Below are positions 15,876 to 24,472 of a stretch of 38,894 bases of DNA, in pieces. Every line of letters begins with the position of its first letter. Position 1 is the stretch's first letter. The position numbers and the translations under genes were made by a program. Origin of the DNA: an uncultured Clostridium sp. GTDB taxonomy: Bacteria; Bacillota; Clostridia; TANB77; CAG-508. A model generated the notes under the pieces. That model worked only from the letters and a program-made list of their open reading frames with translations. It searched no databases and was not told the DNA's origin. The stretch covers positions 1-38,894 of the forward strand of contig CAMEJH010000009.1 in NCBI GenBank assembly GCA_945919455.1. The letters are read 5' to 3'.

Positions 15876-17328
15876 ATTAGTAAGAAATGAACTTTCAAAG
15901 ATTTTTAAGAAGAAAGTAATATATATATTATTCACAATAATAGCACTTATAATAATTGCTAATACTATTATTGGCACAAATATTTATGGTGGGATTGTAA
16001 TAGATCATACTGAAGAAGTAAGGCAACAAGAACAAATAGAATTAGGAGATAAAATTCAAAAACTTGATAGTGTCAAAAATATAGATGAATATATAGAAAC
16101 AAAAACAAAATTAGATATAGTAAACTTAGAAAGAGAATATCCATTGGGTTCTTGGCAAGAACAAGCCATTGTAAAATGTTCGAATAAAATAGAGCAAATG
16201 ATAAAAGAAATTAATATTTATACATATCAAATAAAGGATAACGAAAAACTTGAAAAAGCAAAAAAAACATATGATAATTTTTTTGAACCATTAAAAGAAA
16301 ATAAATGGAGAAATTTTATAAATCTTCAAATAAAAGAGTTAGAAGATAATATTGAAAGCATTGAGAAAGAAATAACAAAAGTAAAAGATAAAGAACAGAA
16401 ATACAATCTTATAAATCAGATGGAACAATATAAATTTGATTTAGAATTTTTAAAAATTAGATTGGAACAAAATATTAGTTATGAAAAAAGTGACAGAAAC
16501 ACATTAATAGAAGAATATAAGTCTGGCAAACAAATATTAAAATTTCAATCAAAAAGTTATGAAGAATGTAATTATAAAGAAAAACTACAGTACAATAAAG
16601 TTCTGGCAAATGTAAATGAATTAGAATATAAAATATATAATAATATATCTACAATTGAACCAGATAATGCAAGAGATATGTTAAATAATACATTTCAATT
16701 TTACGAAATACTGATAATTTTAGTAATTGTTGTAGTTTCAGGATCTATTGTAAGTGATGAATTTAATAAAGGAACAATAAAATTATTATTAGTAAAACCA
16801 CATGAAAGATGGAAAATTCTTTTATCAAAGTTAATAGCAGCTATAGTATTAACAATAATATTAATTTTATTTATAATAATGATTCAATTTTTAACAGGTG
16901 GATTTGTATATGGATTTGAAGATTATGGAGAACCTTTAATTCAATATAATTTTAATACACAGAATGTTATGGAGATAAATGTATTTTGTAGTGTAATTAT
17001 TTTAATGTTAGCAAAAATACCTATGTATTTATTAGTTTTAAGTATTACTTTTGCAATGAGTACAATATCTTGTAATACAGCACTTTCTATAGTTGTAGGA
17101 ATATTAATATATTTATCTAAAAATGTAATTTACTTAAATGAAAATACGCAGTTTTTAAAATATCTATTGCCTGTAAACTGGGATTTTACAATGTATTTGT
17201 ATGGAAAATTACCAGAAGTATCTTTTTTAAAAATTGATTTATCTATCATGATTTGTTTAATAAGTTTTATATTAACTATGTTAATAACATTTAAATGTTT
17301 TAAAAATAAAGATATAAAAAATATATAA
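15868..17328 (+). CDS. ABC-2 type permease
   Basis: 486 residues from TTG 15868, overlapping the ATPase stop by 8 nt, RBS TAGGAGGA. One N-terminal span (VIYILFTIIALIIIANTII) is followed by an external coiled-coil-rich region of ~200 residues. Five or six C-terminal spans begin with ILIILVIVVVSGSIVSDEF and end with MICLISFILTMLITF. This is the NatB/BcrB-like layout with a large extracellular loop. It forms the membrane part of the exporter with the preceding ATPase. Confidence 0.9.
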   Translation: MIRLVRNELSKIFKKKVIYILFTIIALIIIANTIIGTNIYGGIVIDHTEEVRQQEQIELGDKIQKLDSVKNIDEYIETKTKLDIVNLEREYPLGSWQEQAIVKCSNKIEQMIKEINIYTYQIKDNEKLEKAKKTYDNFFEPLKENKWRNFINLQIKELEDNIESIEKEITKVKDKEQKYNLINQMEQYKFDLEFLKIRLEQNISYEKSDRNTLIEEYKSGKQILKFQSKSYEECNYKEKLQYNKVLANVNELEYKIYNNISTIEPDNARDMLNNTFQFYEILIILVIVVVSGSIVSDEFNKGTIKLLLVKPHERWKILLSKLIAAIVLTIILILFIIMIQFLTGGFVYGFEDYGEPLIQYNFNTQNVMEINVFCSVIILMLAKIPMYLLVLSITFAMSTISCNTALSIVVGILIYLSKNVIYLNENTQFLKYLLPVNWDFTMYLYGKLPEVSFLKIDLSIMICLISFILTMLITFKCFKNKDIKNI

Positions 17329-17356
17329 AAAGTTAAAATGGATATATAATTCTTTG

Positions 17357-17389
17357 AGCAGATGATTAGTTAATAATTGTCTGCTTTTA
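17357..17389 (+). terminator. Terminator after the ABC operon
   Basis: AGCAGA (17357-17362) pairs with TCTGCT (17380-17385) over a 17-nt loop, followed by a short T-run. It lies 29 nt past the permease stop. Confidence 0.6.
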
Positions 17390-17441
17390 TAATAATATAA
17401 GTAAAAATAATATAGTAATTTGAATCGTACTTTAATATTAC

Positions 17442-17470
17442 AAAAAAGATAGCTTCAATGCTATTTTTTA
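17442..17470. terminator. Terminator between convergent genes
   Basis: ATAGC (17449-17453) pairs with GCTAT (17460-17464), flanked by A-run and T-run so that it can act on both strands. It is 9 nt from the stop of the minus-strand HTH gene. Confidence 0.65.
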
Positions 17471-17478
17471 TCACATAA

Positions 17479-17721
17479 TTAATCTATTAATTTCCTTACT
17501 TCTTTATTATAATCAATATCTAAAACATCGCACAATGCAATTAATTCAAAGTCTTTAACAATACTTAGTCCCATTTCCATTCTATATAATTCAACTCTAT
17601 GTATATATACTCCATGTAATTGTACTCTTCTACAAACTTCTTCTTTTGAATATCCTTTTTTCTTTCTATGCTCTAGTAATAGAGTTCCAATTACATTTGC
17701 TTTATTCTCATACTTTTTCAA
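17479..17721 (-). CDS. XRE-family HTH regulator
   Basis: 80 residues from TTG 17721 (RBS GAGGG ten nt upstream). A five-helix XRE fold: IGTLLLEHRKKKGYSKEEVCRRVQLHGVYIHRVELYRM. It is divergent from the gene at 17854, and an inverted repeat covering that gene's -10 box is a likely operator, making this a probable local repressor. HTH start codons of TTG are common in this window (also 14850, 18717, 31100). Confidence 0.8.
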   Translation of the reverse strand: MKKYENKANVIGTLLLEHRKKKGYSKEEVCRRVQLHGVYIHRVELYRMEMGLSIVKDFELIALCDVLDIDYNKEVRKLID

Positions 17722-17748
17722 AAAAAATCCCTCACTTACCTATTTTTA

Positions 17749-17788
17749 TTGATTTTATTACAAAATTTGTGATAGAATGTAACACAAA
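17749..17788 (+). promoter_or_regulatory. Promoter with overlapping inverted-repeat operator
   Basis: TTGATT (17749-17754) and TAGAAT (17773-17778) are separated by 18 nt. TTTGTG (17766-17771) and CACAAA (17783-17788) form 6-bp inverted arms flanking the -10 box, suitable for a dimeric XRE repressor from the divergent gene. Confidence 0.55.
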
Positions 17789-17853
17789 CTTACGGTATTG
17801 ATATTATTTTTAGAGAATTTTTAAAAAATATGTATGAAAGGAGGAAAAAAATA

Positions 17854-18231
17854 TTGAAAGTAAATGAATATGTTATTGTATATTTTGATGGCAAGAATAC
17901 AACAACTACAACATGCAGATCTGCTTTAATTCTTGAATATATAGAAAAAATTATGAAACAATATGACAATGAAATAAGTATATATATTCAACCAAAAGCT
18001 GAAGAAATTGCCAAAGTAGAAAAGCAGAAATATTATAAATCAAAATATGTATTAGCAAGTAAAAAATATAAACAAGGGAAAATAGATAAAAAAGAATTTG
18101 AAGATGATATAAAGAAATTAAAAGAACTAAAAAAAAAATGTATAACAAGATTAGAATATGAAGAAAAATATAAAAATTATCAAAATAAAAAAAACACTAA
18201 CAATATACCCCCATATAATGTTAGCGATTAA
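17854..18231 (+). CDS. Small charged hypothetical protein
   Basis: 125 residues from TTG 17854, ten nt after AGGAGG (17838-17843); the ATG at 17830 would lie upstream of that RBS. A short beta-rich start (KVNEYVIVYFDGKNTTTTTC) is followed by a long lysine/glutamate helix containing SKKYKQGKIDKKEFEDDIKK, a SHOCT-like spacing although too weak to assign. It is controlled by the promoter/operator just upstream. Confidence 0.55.
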   Translation: MKVNEYVIVYFDGKNTTTTTCRSALILEYIEKIMKQYDNEISIYIQPKAEEIAKVEKQKYYKSKYVLASKKYKQGKIDKKEFEDDIKKLKELKKKCITRLEYEEKYKNYQNKKNTNNIPPYNVSD

Positions 18232-18235
18232 GTAA

Positions 18236-18562
18236 TTATTTTGTGTTTAACAAATAAGTAATCATTTGATTTATAACGGACTTATCTCTATCACTTAAAA
18301 GTTCGTATTTATCAATAATATCTGGTGATTTAATGATATCTTTAAATAAGCGTACAGAAGAACATTCAGCAGTATTACAAATATTTATTGCAGTTTCTAA
18401 ACTTATACCAACTTTTCCAGTTTCAACTTTAGATAGAAATTGACTATTTATATTTAATTTCTCTGCAAAATCATCTTGTGTTAAATTTATGCTGTTCCTA
18501 ATGTCCTTAATATTTTGTCCTAATATTGGATTACCTGTGCAGCTATCTGATACATTATTCAT
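18236..18562 (-). CDS. XRE-family HTH regulator
   Basis: 108 residues from ATG 18562, preceded by RBS GGGGTGAGAT; the longer frame to 18640 runs through the promoter region. Canonical XRE motif IRNSINLTQDDFAEKLNINSQFLSKVETGKVGISLETA, then a helical tail. It is divergent from the Spo0E-like gene at 18717, with CAAGTC/GACTTG repeats between them, so it probably represses that promoter and itself. Confidence 0.85.
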   Translation of the reverse strand: MNNVSDSCTGNPILGQNIKDIRNSINLTQDDFAEKLNINSQFLSKVETGKVGISLETAINICNTAECSSVRLFKDIIKSPDIIDKYELLSDRDKSVINQMITYLLNTK

Positions 18563-18617
18563 TATCTCACCCCTATTTAATAGTATAACGGAGAAATTCC
18601 AAAAAAAGAATATTTTT

Positions 18618-18656
18618 ACAAGTCTATTTTTGAATGGCAATTAGACTTGACAAGTC
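18618..18656 (+). promoter_or_regulatory. Operator repeats around a TTGACA box
   Basis: ACAAGTCTA (18618-18626), TAGACTTG (18642-18649) and CAAGTC (18651-18656) make two overlapping inverted repeats. TTGACA (18647-18652) sits inside the second. The best -10 (TAATAT, 18673-18678) is 20 nt away, so an activator or poor promoter is possible. Likely bound by the divergent XRE protein. Confidence 0.5.
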
Positions 18657-18716
18657 GAGTAAAAAGTGAAAATAATATAAAATATCGAAGTACTAAATAT
18701 AAAAGGAGGTAAAAAC

Positions 18717-19181
18717 TTGAACCAAGAAATCGAGAAGTTAAAAAACGAACTAGATGAAGCTGTAAATAATCCCGATTCTAATATGGAAGACTTAACTAAA
18801 ATTGCTTGTAATATAGATAAAGAAATAGAAAAATTATATAAACCTAAAGTTAGCCAAGAGGAAATAGAAAAATTATTAAATACAGATCAAGCTATGATAA
18901 TTATATTAAATATAAAGTCTGACTTATTAGAACACTATTATAATATTTCACTAGTGGAATTAGAAATATTGGCCCAAAATATTTATGATTATTGTTGTTT
19001 AATGGTAAATGAAATTCCAGAACAAGAAATCATGAGCTACATCACAAGGAAAAGTGCAAAATATTATGATCAATTATCAGAAGAAAGCAGAGAAAAAATG
19101 ACAATAGAATTTAATATTAAGTTTTTTCAGCACTTAATATCAAAATATGAGAAAATTATAAAGAGTAATAAAAAATCATAG
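18717..19181 (+). CDS. Spo0E-like protein
   Basis: 154 residues from TTG 18717, RBS AAAGGAGGT. Residues 1-45 (MNQEIEKLKNELDEAVNN, then IACNIDKEIEKLY) follow the two-helix Spo0E pattern, in which the second helix normally reads S-Q-x-L-D-x-L. Here the Ser is Ala and the Leu-Asp is Ile-Asp, so phosphatase activity is doubtful. The remaining ~105 residues are helical and unassigned. Spo0E proteins dephosphorylate Spo0A~P. Together with the Spo0A-like protein and SpoVG this suggests interference with the host sporulation or stationary-phase programme. Assignment is tentative. Confidence 0.45.
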   Translation: MNQEIEKLKNELDEAVNNPDSNMEDLTKIACNIDKEIEKLYKPKVSQEEIEKLLNTDQAMIIILNIKSDLLEHYYNISLVELEILAQNIYDYCCLMVNEIPEQEIMSYITRKSAKYYDQLSEESREKMTIEFNIKFFQHLISKYEKIIKSNKKS

Positions 19182-19286
19182 GATATAGTTATTTATACTA
19201 ACAATTTCAATAAATATGCACAATCAGATACAACCCTATATATAATAATTGGTCCACTATCTAAAGAACAAAAAAATCAAATATAA
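19182..19286 (+). pseudogene. Possible coding remnant in frame with the preceding gene
   Basis: Directly after the TAG of the Spo0E-like gene the same frame stays open for 34 codons (starts DIVIYTNNFNKYA, ends GPLSKEQKNQI) and then stops at 19284-19286. No start codon or RBS of its own. It may be a cut-off C terminus of the preceding gene or chance. Confidence 0.25.
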
Positions 19287-19331
19287 AATACACATATTGA
19301 TTCTTTATTACCTAGAAAGGTAATGAAAAAA

Positions 19332-19646
19332 ATGAAAACAAAGAATAACACTAAATTTATTGACTTTTTTATAAAAAAAGAAAGAAATTTCTTATTTAAC
19401 TTAAATGCTGAAGCATTTTACCATAAAGATTTTAAATTTTACATAGGATGGTTTATTTATGCCATTGATGATTATACACGAGAAGAGTATGATATCAAAG
19501 AACGATTCATATATTTTTTCACAAACAATTTTAATTTAGACATTATATTTTTTATCTACATTATGAGTGGAGATTTTAGACAAAGGGTTATAGCTGATAT
19601 TGAGGAATATAAAAGAAAATATAGAAAGGAGCATATTTATGACTAA
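19332..19646 (+). CDS. Hypothetical protein
   Basis: 104 residues from ATG 19332, eleven nt after RBS AGAAAGG; ATG 19323 is only 2 nt from it. It is rich in Phe, Tyr, Lys and Ile, with hydrophobic stretches (FYIGWFIYAIDDY, FNLDIIFFIYIMSG) that look like buried helices more than membrane spans. No family recognised. Its stop overlaps the start of the alpha-CTD-like gene by 8 nt. Confidence 0.5.
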   Translation: MKTKNNTKFIDFFIKKERNFLFNLNAEAFYHKDFKFYIGWFIYAIDDYTREEYDIKERFIYFFTNNFNLDIIFFIYIMSGDFRQRVIADIEEYKRKYRKEHIYD

Positions 19647-19856
19647 TTACTACATGGACTTAACAAAAAGTATAGATAAATTAGAACTATCTAAAGAAAT
19701 AAAAGAATTGTTAAAAAGTAATAAAATATGTAGCTTATATGAACTTGTAGAAAAGAATAAAAACAATTTGAAAAAATAGGATTAAATCCTAATCAAATCT
19801 CTCAAGTAGAAATACAATTACAACTTAATGGATTAGATTTGAATATGAAGCATTAA
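19639..19856 (+). CDS. Free-standing RNA polymerase alpha C-terminal-domain-like protein, needing a -1 shift
   Basis: ATG 19639 follows RBS AAAGGAG and overlaps the previous stop. The frame reads 46 codons, SIDKLELSKEIKELLKS...LYELVEKNKNNLKK, then TAG at 19777. One base back on the A6 run (19771-19776) the sequence continues IGLNPNQISQVEIQ, NGLDLNMKH to a stop at 19856. The whole is 72 residues (218 nt plus 1 = 73 codons). It tracks the alpha-CTD: DDLELTVRSANCLK, IGDLV, a helix, then NLGKKSLTEI and GLSLGMR. The break is at a homopolymer and so differs from the CGG sites: transcript slippage, -1 frameshifting, a real mutation or an indel error are all possible. If made, it could compete for UP elements or activators. 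Confidence 0.5.
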
Positions 19857-19864
19857 ATGATAAG

Positions 19865-19905
19865 AATCATAAATTTTCGTAAATGAAGATTTATGATTTT
19901 TCTTT
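19865..19905 (+). terminator. Terminator after the alpha-CTD-like gene
   Basis: AATCATAAAT (19865-19874) pairs perfectly with ATTTATGATT (19889-19898), followed by TTTCTTTT. Confidence 0.8.
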
Positions 19906-19911
19906 TAGGCA

Positions 19912-19940
19912 TAAAAAAAGCAGACACATAAGCATCTGCT
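19912..19940 (-). terminator. Terminator of the minus-strand transfer operon
   Basis: AGCAGA (19919-19924) and TCTGCT (19935-19940) form the stem; read on the minus strand the T-run TTTTTTT follows. It is about 90 nt past the last minus-strand gene (stop at 20029) and faces the plus-strand terminator just upstream. Confidence 0.8.
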
Positions 19941-20028
19941 ATAAAATTTAGTAAACAAATATAAATATATGAATCCATTTATATTTTAAACTATATATAC
20001 CACTAAAACACTATAAAATCAATAGTTT

Positions 20029-20505
20029 TTACTCATTTAATACTTCTAATTCTGGATATGAAGTATATAAAAAAGGTATTTCACATTCTATATTTTCTAA
20101 CTCTCCCCCATCAGGAAATGCTAAAATAAGTCTGTCAGCCCTAGGGAGTGATAGGGGATAGGAATTTACTAGCTTTACGATTCCCCTTTTATTTTCTTCA
20201 TCTGCTACAATTATATGATATAACAAATTATCTTTTGATAAGAAAGATATTATAACAGGCTCATAGCCAAGATAGTAATTAGATAGTCTGGGTTTGTATT
20301 TACACAAGATATCTAATGCTATTAGCATTTTATCATTTATTTTTTTAGTATTATGTACAAATATCTCTCCTTTTTTACTTACCATATTGCTATCTAATAC
20401 ATTTTTAAAATTATTATTTTTATCATTAAATAATATTTGCAAATGGTTTAATTTAGCACAACCACAATCTTGTAAAAAATTCATTACTTTTTCTTTATCT
20501 ACCAT
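20029..20505 (-). CDS. Winged-helix-like hypothetical protein
   Basis: 158 residues. The N-terminal ~55 residues (MNFLQDCGCAKLNHLQILFNDKN...) look like a winged helix similar in outline to the start of the protein encoded at 23552-24463. The C-terminal ~100 residues form a mixed alpha/beta domain (NLLYHIIVADEENKRGIVKLV, RADRLILAFPDGGELE). It may belong to DUF5697, found in clostridial ICEs, but I cannot confirm this. Last gene of the minus-strand transcription unit; RBS AAGGAGG before ATG. Confidence 0.55.
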   Translation of the reverse strand: MVDKEKVMNFLQDCGCAKLNHLQILFNDKNNNFKNVLDSNMVSKKGEIFVHNTKKINDKMLIALDILCKYKPRLSNYYLGYEPVIISFLSKDNLLYHIIVADEENKRGIVKLVNSYPLSLPRADRLILAFPDGGELENIECEIPFLYTSYPELEVLNE

Positions 20506-20520
20506 TAAAAAAACCTCCTT

Positions 20521-21315
20521 TTATATTATTCTCATCAAATACCCATATATTAACTTCTTATCTTGCTGTATTTCAGTAACTTTTATCAACACATTTTGCA
20601 TATAATGTGGAAAGTTATTAAATTTAGCAGGTATTCTTACTAAACATGTAATTTTAGTGCTATCTAGCTGCACTATAACACCACTATTCTTTTTAGGAAA
20701 TGCTATAACCTGTCCTGTATATTCTCCACCTTCAGTAATGTATTTTCTCACAGATTTATATGGATTTTCTAAAAAACATTTAGCATCTAATTCAAAGATA
20801 TTGTTTTCTATATCAATATTTTTAACTCTAATCTTTAAATATTCTCCCGGAGAATACTCATCTTTACAATTAACAATATATGTGTGTTTCAAGTTTTCTG
20901 CTCTAATTACAACTTCTTTTCCATATAATTCACAAATAATATGCTTAACTCCAACTGCAATTATTCTAACTCTTGCTGCATCATTATTTTTTAATTTTGA
21001 CAGTTCTAATTCAGATCGTAATTTCATAGCATCTACTCTACTTGCTATTGCAATAGAAGATATTTCATCTATTTCTAATACAATAAAGTCTATTTCAGCA
21101 CCAAGCATACCACGAATAGTGGATTTATTTATTTTAGATACTCCTAAATGTGTACTAGGAATAAGTATTTTAATATCTTCGTACCAAACAACAGCACAAG
21201 GTATATATTCATTTTTTAATTTATAATATTCATCTTCAATTCCAGAAATTTTACTTGTAAGTATTCTTTGCTCATCTCTACTTCTTAAAAGTTCTTTCAT
21301 TGTAAATTCACTCAA
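20521..21315 (-). CDS. Ribosomal protein S1-like RNA-binding protein
   Basis: 264 residues. After a short helical start, the sequence carries three S1/OB-like segments: residues ~35-105 (PCAVVWYEDIKILIP, LGAEIDFIVLEIDEISSIAIASRVDAM), ~108-185 (DAARVRIIAVGVKHIICELYGKEVVIRAENL, GEYLKIRVKNID) and ~195-264 (GGEYTGQVIAFPKKNSGVIVQL, NVLIKVTEIQQDKKLIYGYL). The ASR/DAMKLR end of the first resembles the SR-x-A end of S1 motifs. S1 proteins bind mRNA at the ribosome; here it may bind the element's RNA or ssDNA. It is the third ribosomal-protein-like gene in this window. RBS TTGGAGGTGAG precedes the start. Confidence 0.7.
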   Translation of the reverse strand: MSEFTMKELLRSRDEQRILTSKISGIEDEYYKLKNEYIPCAVVWYEDIKILIPSTHLGVSKINKSTIRGMLGAEIDFIVLEIDEISSIAIASRVDAMKLRSELELSKLKNNDAARVRIIAVGVKHIICELYGKEVVIRAENLKHTYIVNCKDEYSPGEYLKIRVKNIDIENNIFELDAKCFLENPYKSVRKYITEGGEYTGQVIAFPKKNSGVIVQLDSTKITCLVRIPAKFNNFPHYMQNVLIKVTEIQQDKKLIYGYLMRII

Positions 21316-21330
21316 TATCTCACCTCCAAT

Positions 21331-21363
21331 TAAAAAGCATCTACCTGTTTATAGGTAAATGCT
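21331..21363 (-). terminator. Minus-strand terminator
   Basis: AGCATCTACCT (21336-21346) pairs with AGGTAAATGCT (21353-21363), one mismatch, 6-nt loop. On the minus strand it is followed by TTTTTAATT. It separates the gene at 21380 from the S1-like gene and may be partially read through. Confidence 0.7.
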
Positions 21364-21379
21364 ATATTTTTATATTTTT

Positions 21380-21685
21380 TTATAATATTAATCGTATATC
21401 ATTTGGGCTTATATAATAATCTTTAGTAGTTTTTAATTTATATTCTCGTTCTAATTGTCTATATGATTTATCTGTATTTTTAAGCATATCATTTGCAAGA
21501 TTCATAAGTTCATATTCATAATCAGTTCTTGATTTATCTGGGTTTAAATTATTTTTATACATATAATTTAATGTATCTTTATAACATTGTATAAAACCAT
21601 ATATTTCATCATTATCAGTTATTTTATCAGTTATTATTTGTTGCTTTATATTTTGTAAATCTGCATAATTTAATGTAAGTACCAT
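21380..21685 (-). CDS. Hypothetical protein
   Basis: 101 residues, RBS AAGGAGGCAATTT before ATG. Mostly helical and acidic/basic alternating (LQNIKQQIITDKITDNDEIYGFIQCYKDT), no recognised family. Sits between virD4 and the S1-like gene, with a 131-nt leader region upstream (21686-21816) in which I see no other gene. Confidence 0.5.
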   Translation of the reverse strand: MVLTLNYADLQNIKQQIITDKITDNDEIYGFIQCYKDTLNYMYKNNLNPDKSRTDYEYELMNLANDMLKNTDKSYRQLEREYKLKTTKDYYISPNDIRLIL

Positions 21686-21816
21686 AAATTGCCTCCTTAA
21701 TTGCTTTTTTCTAATATATCATAAAAAAATAAATATAACAATGTTCAACTAGACTTTTATTAAAATCTTGTAAATGCTTATTTTGATAAAAATATATTAG
21801 ATTTTACAAATAAATT

Positions 21817-23580
21817 TTAAAAGTTATCCCACCCAAGTTTTTGTTTATTTGGTGGTTTTTCTTTATTTCTCTCTTTTACTGGTGCTTTATCTGGTGTGTT
21901 TTTGGTCCAATTAGGTTTATAGTCTGACACAGGATTATCTTTTAATTTTTTAGATAATGGATGTTCTGTATAAATAACTTTATCTAAAATTAATGGTTTA
22001 TTACCTCTTAAATTTACAATTAATTTAGTAGATGGTATTCGTAATATTTCATCAACATTAAGTAAGTTCCTTTTTTGTGTTGATATACTTTTTTGTCCAT
22101 ACTCTCCAATATCACCTTCTATGGAATTTGACTTTTTTATAGAGGTGGTCTCCACCGTTGATACACCTATTAAATCGCAGAAATATTTAGCACTTAAAAC
22201 ATCTGTTGTACCGTAAGCCAAGTCTTGTATCACAATTCCCTATTATTTCATCTGACAAACCATTTGGATATCTGTTTTGTATTTGTCCTATATTTTGAAA
22301 AATTGGAATTATTGCAAGCCCTCTACTTCTAACAGTACTAATCTTTTTGTTAAAATCAACAATGGCATTTTGCCCGTAAATTTGCGAACTCATCTAGTAG
22401 GAAAAATACTTCATTTTCGCACTTTCCATCAGGTCTTGAATCTGCATAGCGAACTAATTTAATAAATAAAAAGGTATAAAAAAGTGATGCTAAAAAATCT
22501 GCTGTTGATTCCATATCACTAGTAATGATATAGTAAATACATGGCTGCTTGCCAGGAAGTGTTAAATCAATGTCTGTTTCTGAAGTTAATTTTTGTAAAT
22601 CTTCATTTTGGAACATTTGAAGTCTTGTTCCTAAGCCTGTGATTACACTTGCTTTTATTGTATCAGAGCCACTTGCGAATATGTTGTATGACATACGAGC
22701 TGGACTATCTGGAGATAATTTCTTGAAAATATTATCAATTTCTCCAATATCGCCATTAGCAATATATTTATAGGCATTAGTAAGATTATTTTTATCAGAG
22801 ATTGTTTCTAAAAAATAAAATTCAAATGCCTTAAGCAAATTTTCTTCAGCTCTTGGCCAAAATTCATCTCCACTTTTTCCATGTCTTTGAGTGTTAGAAA
22901 TGATTACATTTGCACTAGTTTGAACATCAGTTATATTTTCATTTTCTCCTAATGGATTCCATCTATCAGAGTGTCTCATATCTTTTAAATTTAACACTTT
23001 TACAACATAGCCACAATTCTTAAAATAACTTGATGTTTTTCTATAAATTTCACCGTTTTGGATCTGTTACAATAATAGATTTCTTGTATTTAGATAACTC
23101 GAGCATGTTTGTTAATAAAAAACCGAATTGTCTTCATACTTCCGAGAACTACCGAAATACACAGATATTCTTATTAAAGTAGCTTTCAAAAGGTAATCTT
23201 ACAATTTTATTATTATATTTTCCAAGTATAATACCAGGTTTGACAAATGATAAGACACTAGTTATCTCATCTTCCGACATCCAATTTGCAGTTCCATGTG
23301 TTCCATCTTCTGATTTGAAATTTATGCCTTTATTTGCTTCTTGTTTTTTGAAAAGGACAAGTAATATGTCTAGCACTATTAAAATCGAAATAAGGGCAAA
23401 TATGACGCAAATAAGGGTATATAAATTACCATTTAAAACAATACTTTTTCCAAAACATTCACTTAATACTAAAAAGTAATTTTTTATATTACAATCTATA
23501 ACAATATTTAAGATTAAACAAAAAAATAAAAATATGTAAAAACATATCTTTTTAATCATAGACATTTCGTTCTTTGTCAA
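21817..23580 (-). CDS. virD4: VirD4/TraG-type coupling protein with six CGG +1 sites
   Basis: Read continuously with one base skipped at each in-frame CGG (complements of 23152-23154, 23142-23144, 23123-23125, 23053-23055, 22374-22376, 22211-22213), this gives 585 residues (1764 nt minus 6 = 586 codons). Two N-terminal membrane spans precede the P-loop GSSGSMKT (143-150). Then come VTDPKGEI, WNPLGENENI, Walker B FFLLDEFANLG, STVRSRGLAI, GNCDTRLGLGTTDVL and GVSTVETT, a full VirD4 motif set. The shift sites supply Gly143 and Gly146 (P-loop), Gly152, Gly175 (PKG), Gly401 (after Walker B) and Gly455. It recruits the relaxase-DNA complex to the channel. TTG 23580 overlaps the upstream gene by 29 nt; ATG 23565 or 23559 are alternative starts. 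Confidence 0.9.
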
Positions 23581-24463
23581 TATAATCTTCTAAATCTACT
23601 ACTATAAAACGAGCAGATGGAAGTTCTTTTTGTATTTCCTGCTTTAATTCGCTAGTACATATTATATCTGCATTTTTATTCTTGTTTTCTCTTAAAAAAT
23701 ATTTGATTCTATTGATTTTCTCTGTATCTAAAAAGTAAAAGAATGATATATATTTATTTTGATAGTCAGTATAATCACAAAAGTTATATTCAGCGATATA
23801 AACCTTATTTTTATAATATTTTTCAATTATTTTAGACCAATTAACACTATTTAGATATTTTAGTTTTTCTCTATTTTCTTCTTTATCTTCTATAACTAAT
23901 ACTTGATTATTGCCAAAAGCAAAATCCTGTATATTGATTCGTTTTATATCATCTATTAGTACAATGATATTTTTGTATTTATGTTCTTTTTGAATATCAT
24001 ATATGACAGACATTATATATTTATTATCGTGATCAGATGATATATGATAACTTAAATAATAAATGCCATTTATATTTAATATTCCAATAAACTTTCGTGC
24101 TGTTATTGTAAACATTTCTTTATCTTTCATTGTAAAAGATGGGGTAAAGTCTACTGTACTACATTTATGATAAAAAGCACCTAAATTGCTAATATATAAA
24201 AGCCTTGATAAATATTTTTTATTTCTATTGATTGGAGTATATTCAAAATTGAATAATTTAGCATATTCAATACCTAATTCATCTAAAACTAAAGTAAGTT
24301 TAGTTCTCCTTAAATATTTCTTTTCTACAAGGCTAGTAATTCTTTTTCTATAATATTTCTTAGTGCTAAAAAAATACTTTGCATCATTTACTGACAAGTA
24401 TTGAAACTTTGCAATAAATTTTATCAAAGCAATTTCTTCATCACCATTCGGAAAGTAGTTCAA
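23552..24463 (-). CDS. Winged-helix protein of the transfer region (replication-relaxation-like)
   Basis: 303 residues from TTG 24463, eight nt after GGGAGG; the GTG at 24472 touches that RBS. Residues ~10-75 form a winged helix (IALIKFIAKFQYLSVNDAKYFF, KRITSLVEKKYLRRTKLTL) as in replication-relaxation family proteins, and the rest is an alpha/beta domain (NIIVLIDDIKRI, QVLVIEDKEE). Immediately upstream of virD4 and downstream of a structured GC-rich segment that could be oriT, it may be a transfer accessory DNA-binding protein. Confidence 0.55.
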   Translation of the reverse strand: MNYFPNGDEEIALIKFIAKFQYLSVNDAKYFFSTKKYYRKRITSLVEKKYLRRTKLTLVLDELGIEYAKLFNFEYTPINRNKKYLSRLLYISNLGAFYHKCSTVDFTPSFTMKDKEMFTITARKFIGILNINGIYYLSYHISSDHDNKYIMSVIYDIQKEHKYKNIIVLIDDIKRINIQDFAFGNNQVLVIEDKEENREKLKYLNSVNWSKIIEKYYKNKVYIAEYNFCDYTDYQNKYISFFYFLDTEKINRIKYFLRENKNKNADIICTSELKQEIQKELPSARFIVVDLEDYIDKERNVYD

Positions 24464-24472
24464 ATAAATCAC

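Noticed and set aside
20657..21226. Plus-strand ORF opposite the S1-like gene
   Set aside because: Antisense shadow of a well-supported gene, no RBS and serine/isoleucine-rich reverse-frame composition. The same applies to 345-734, 12818-13135, 13736-14047, 33176-33475 and 33554-33874.
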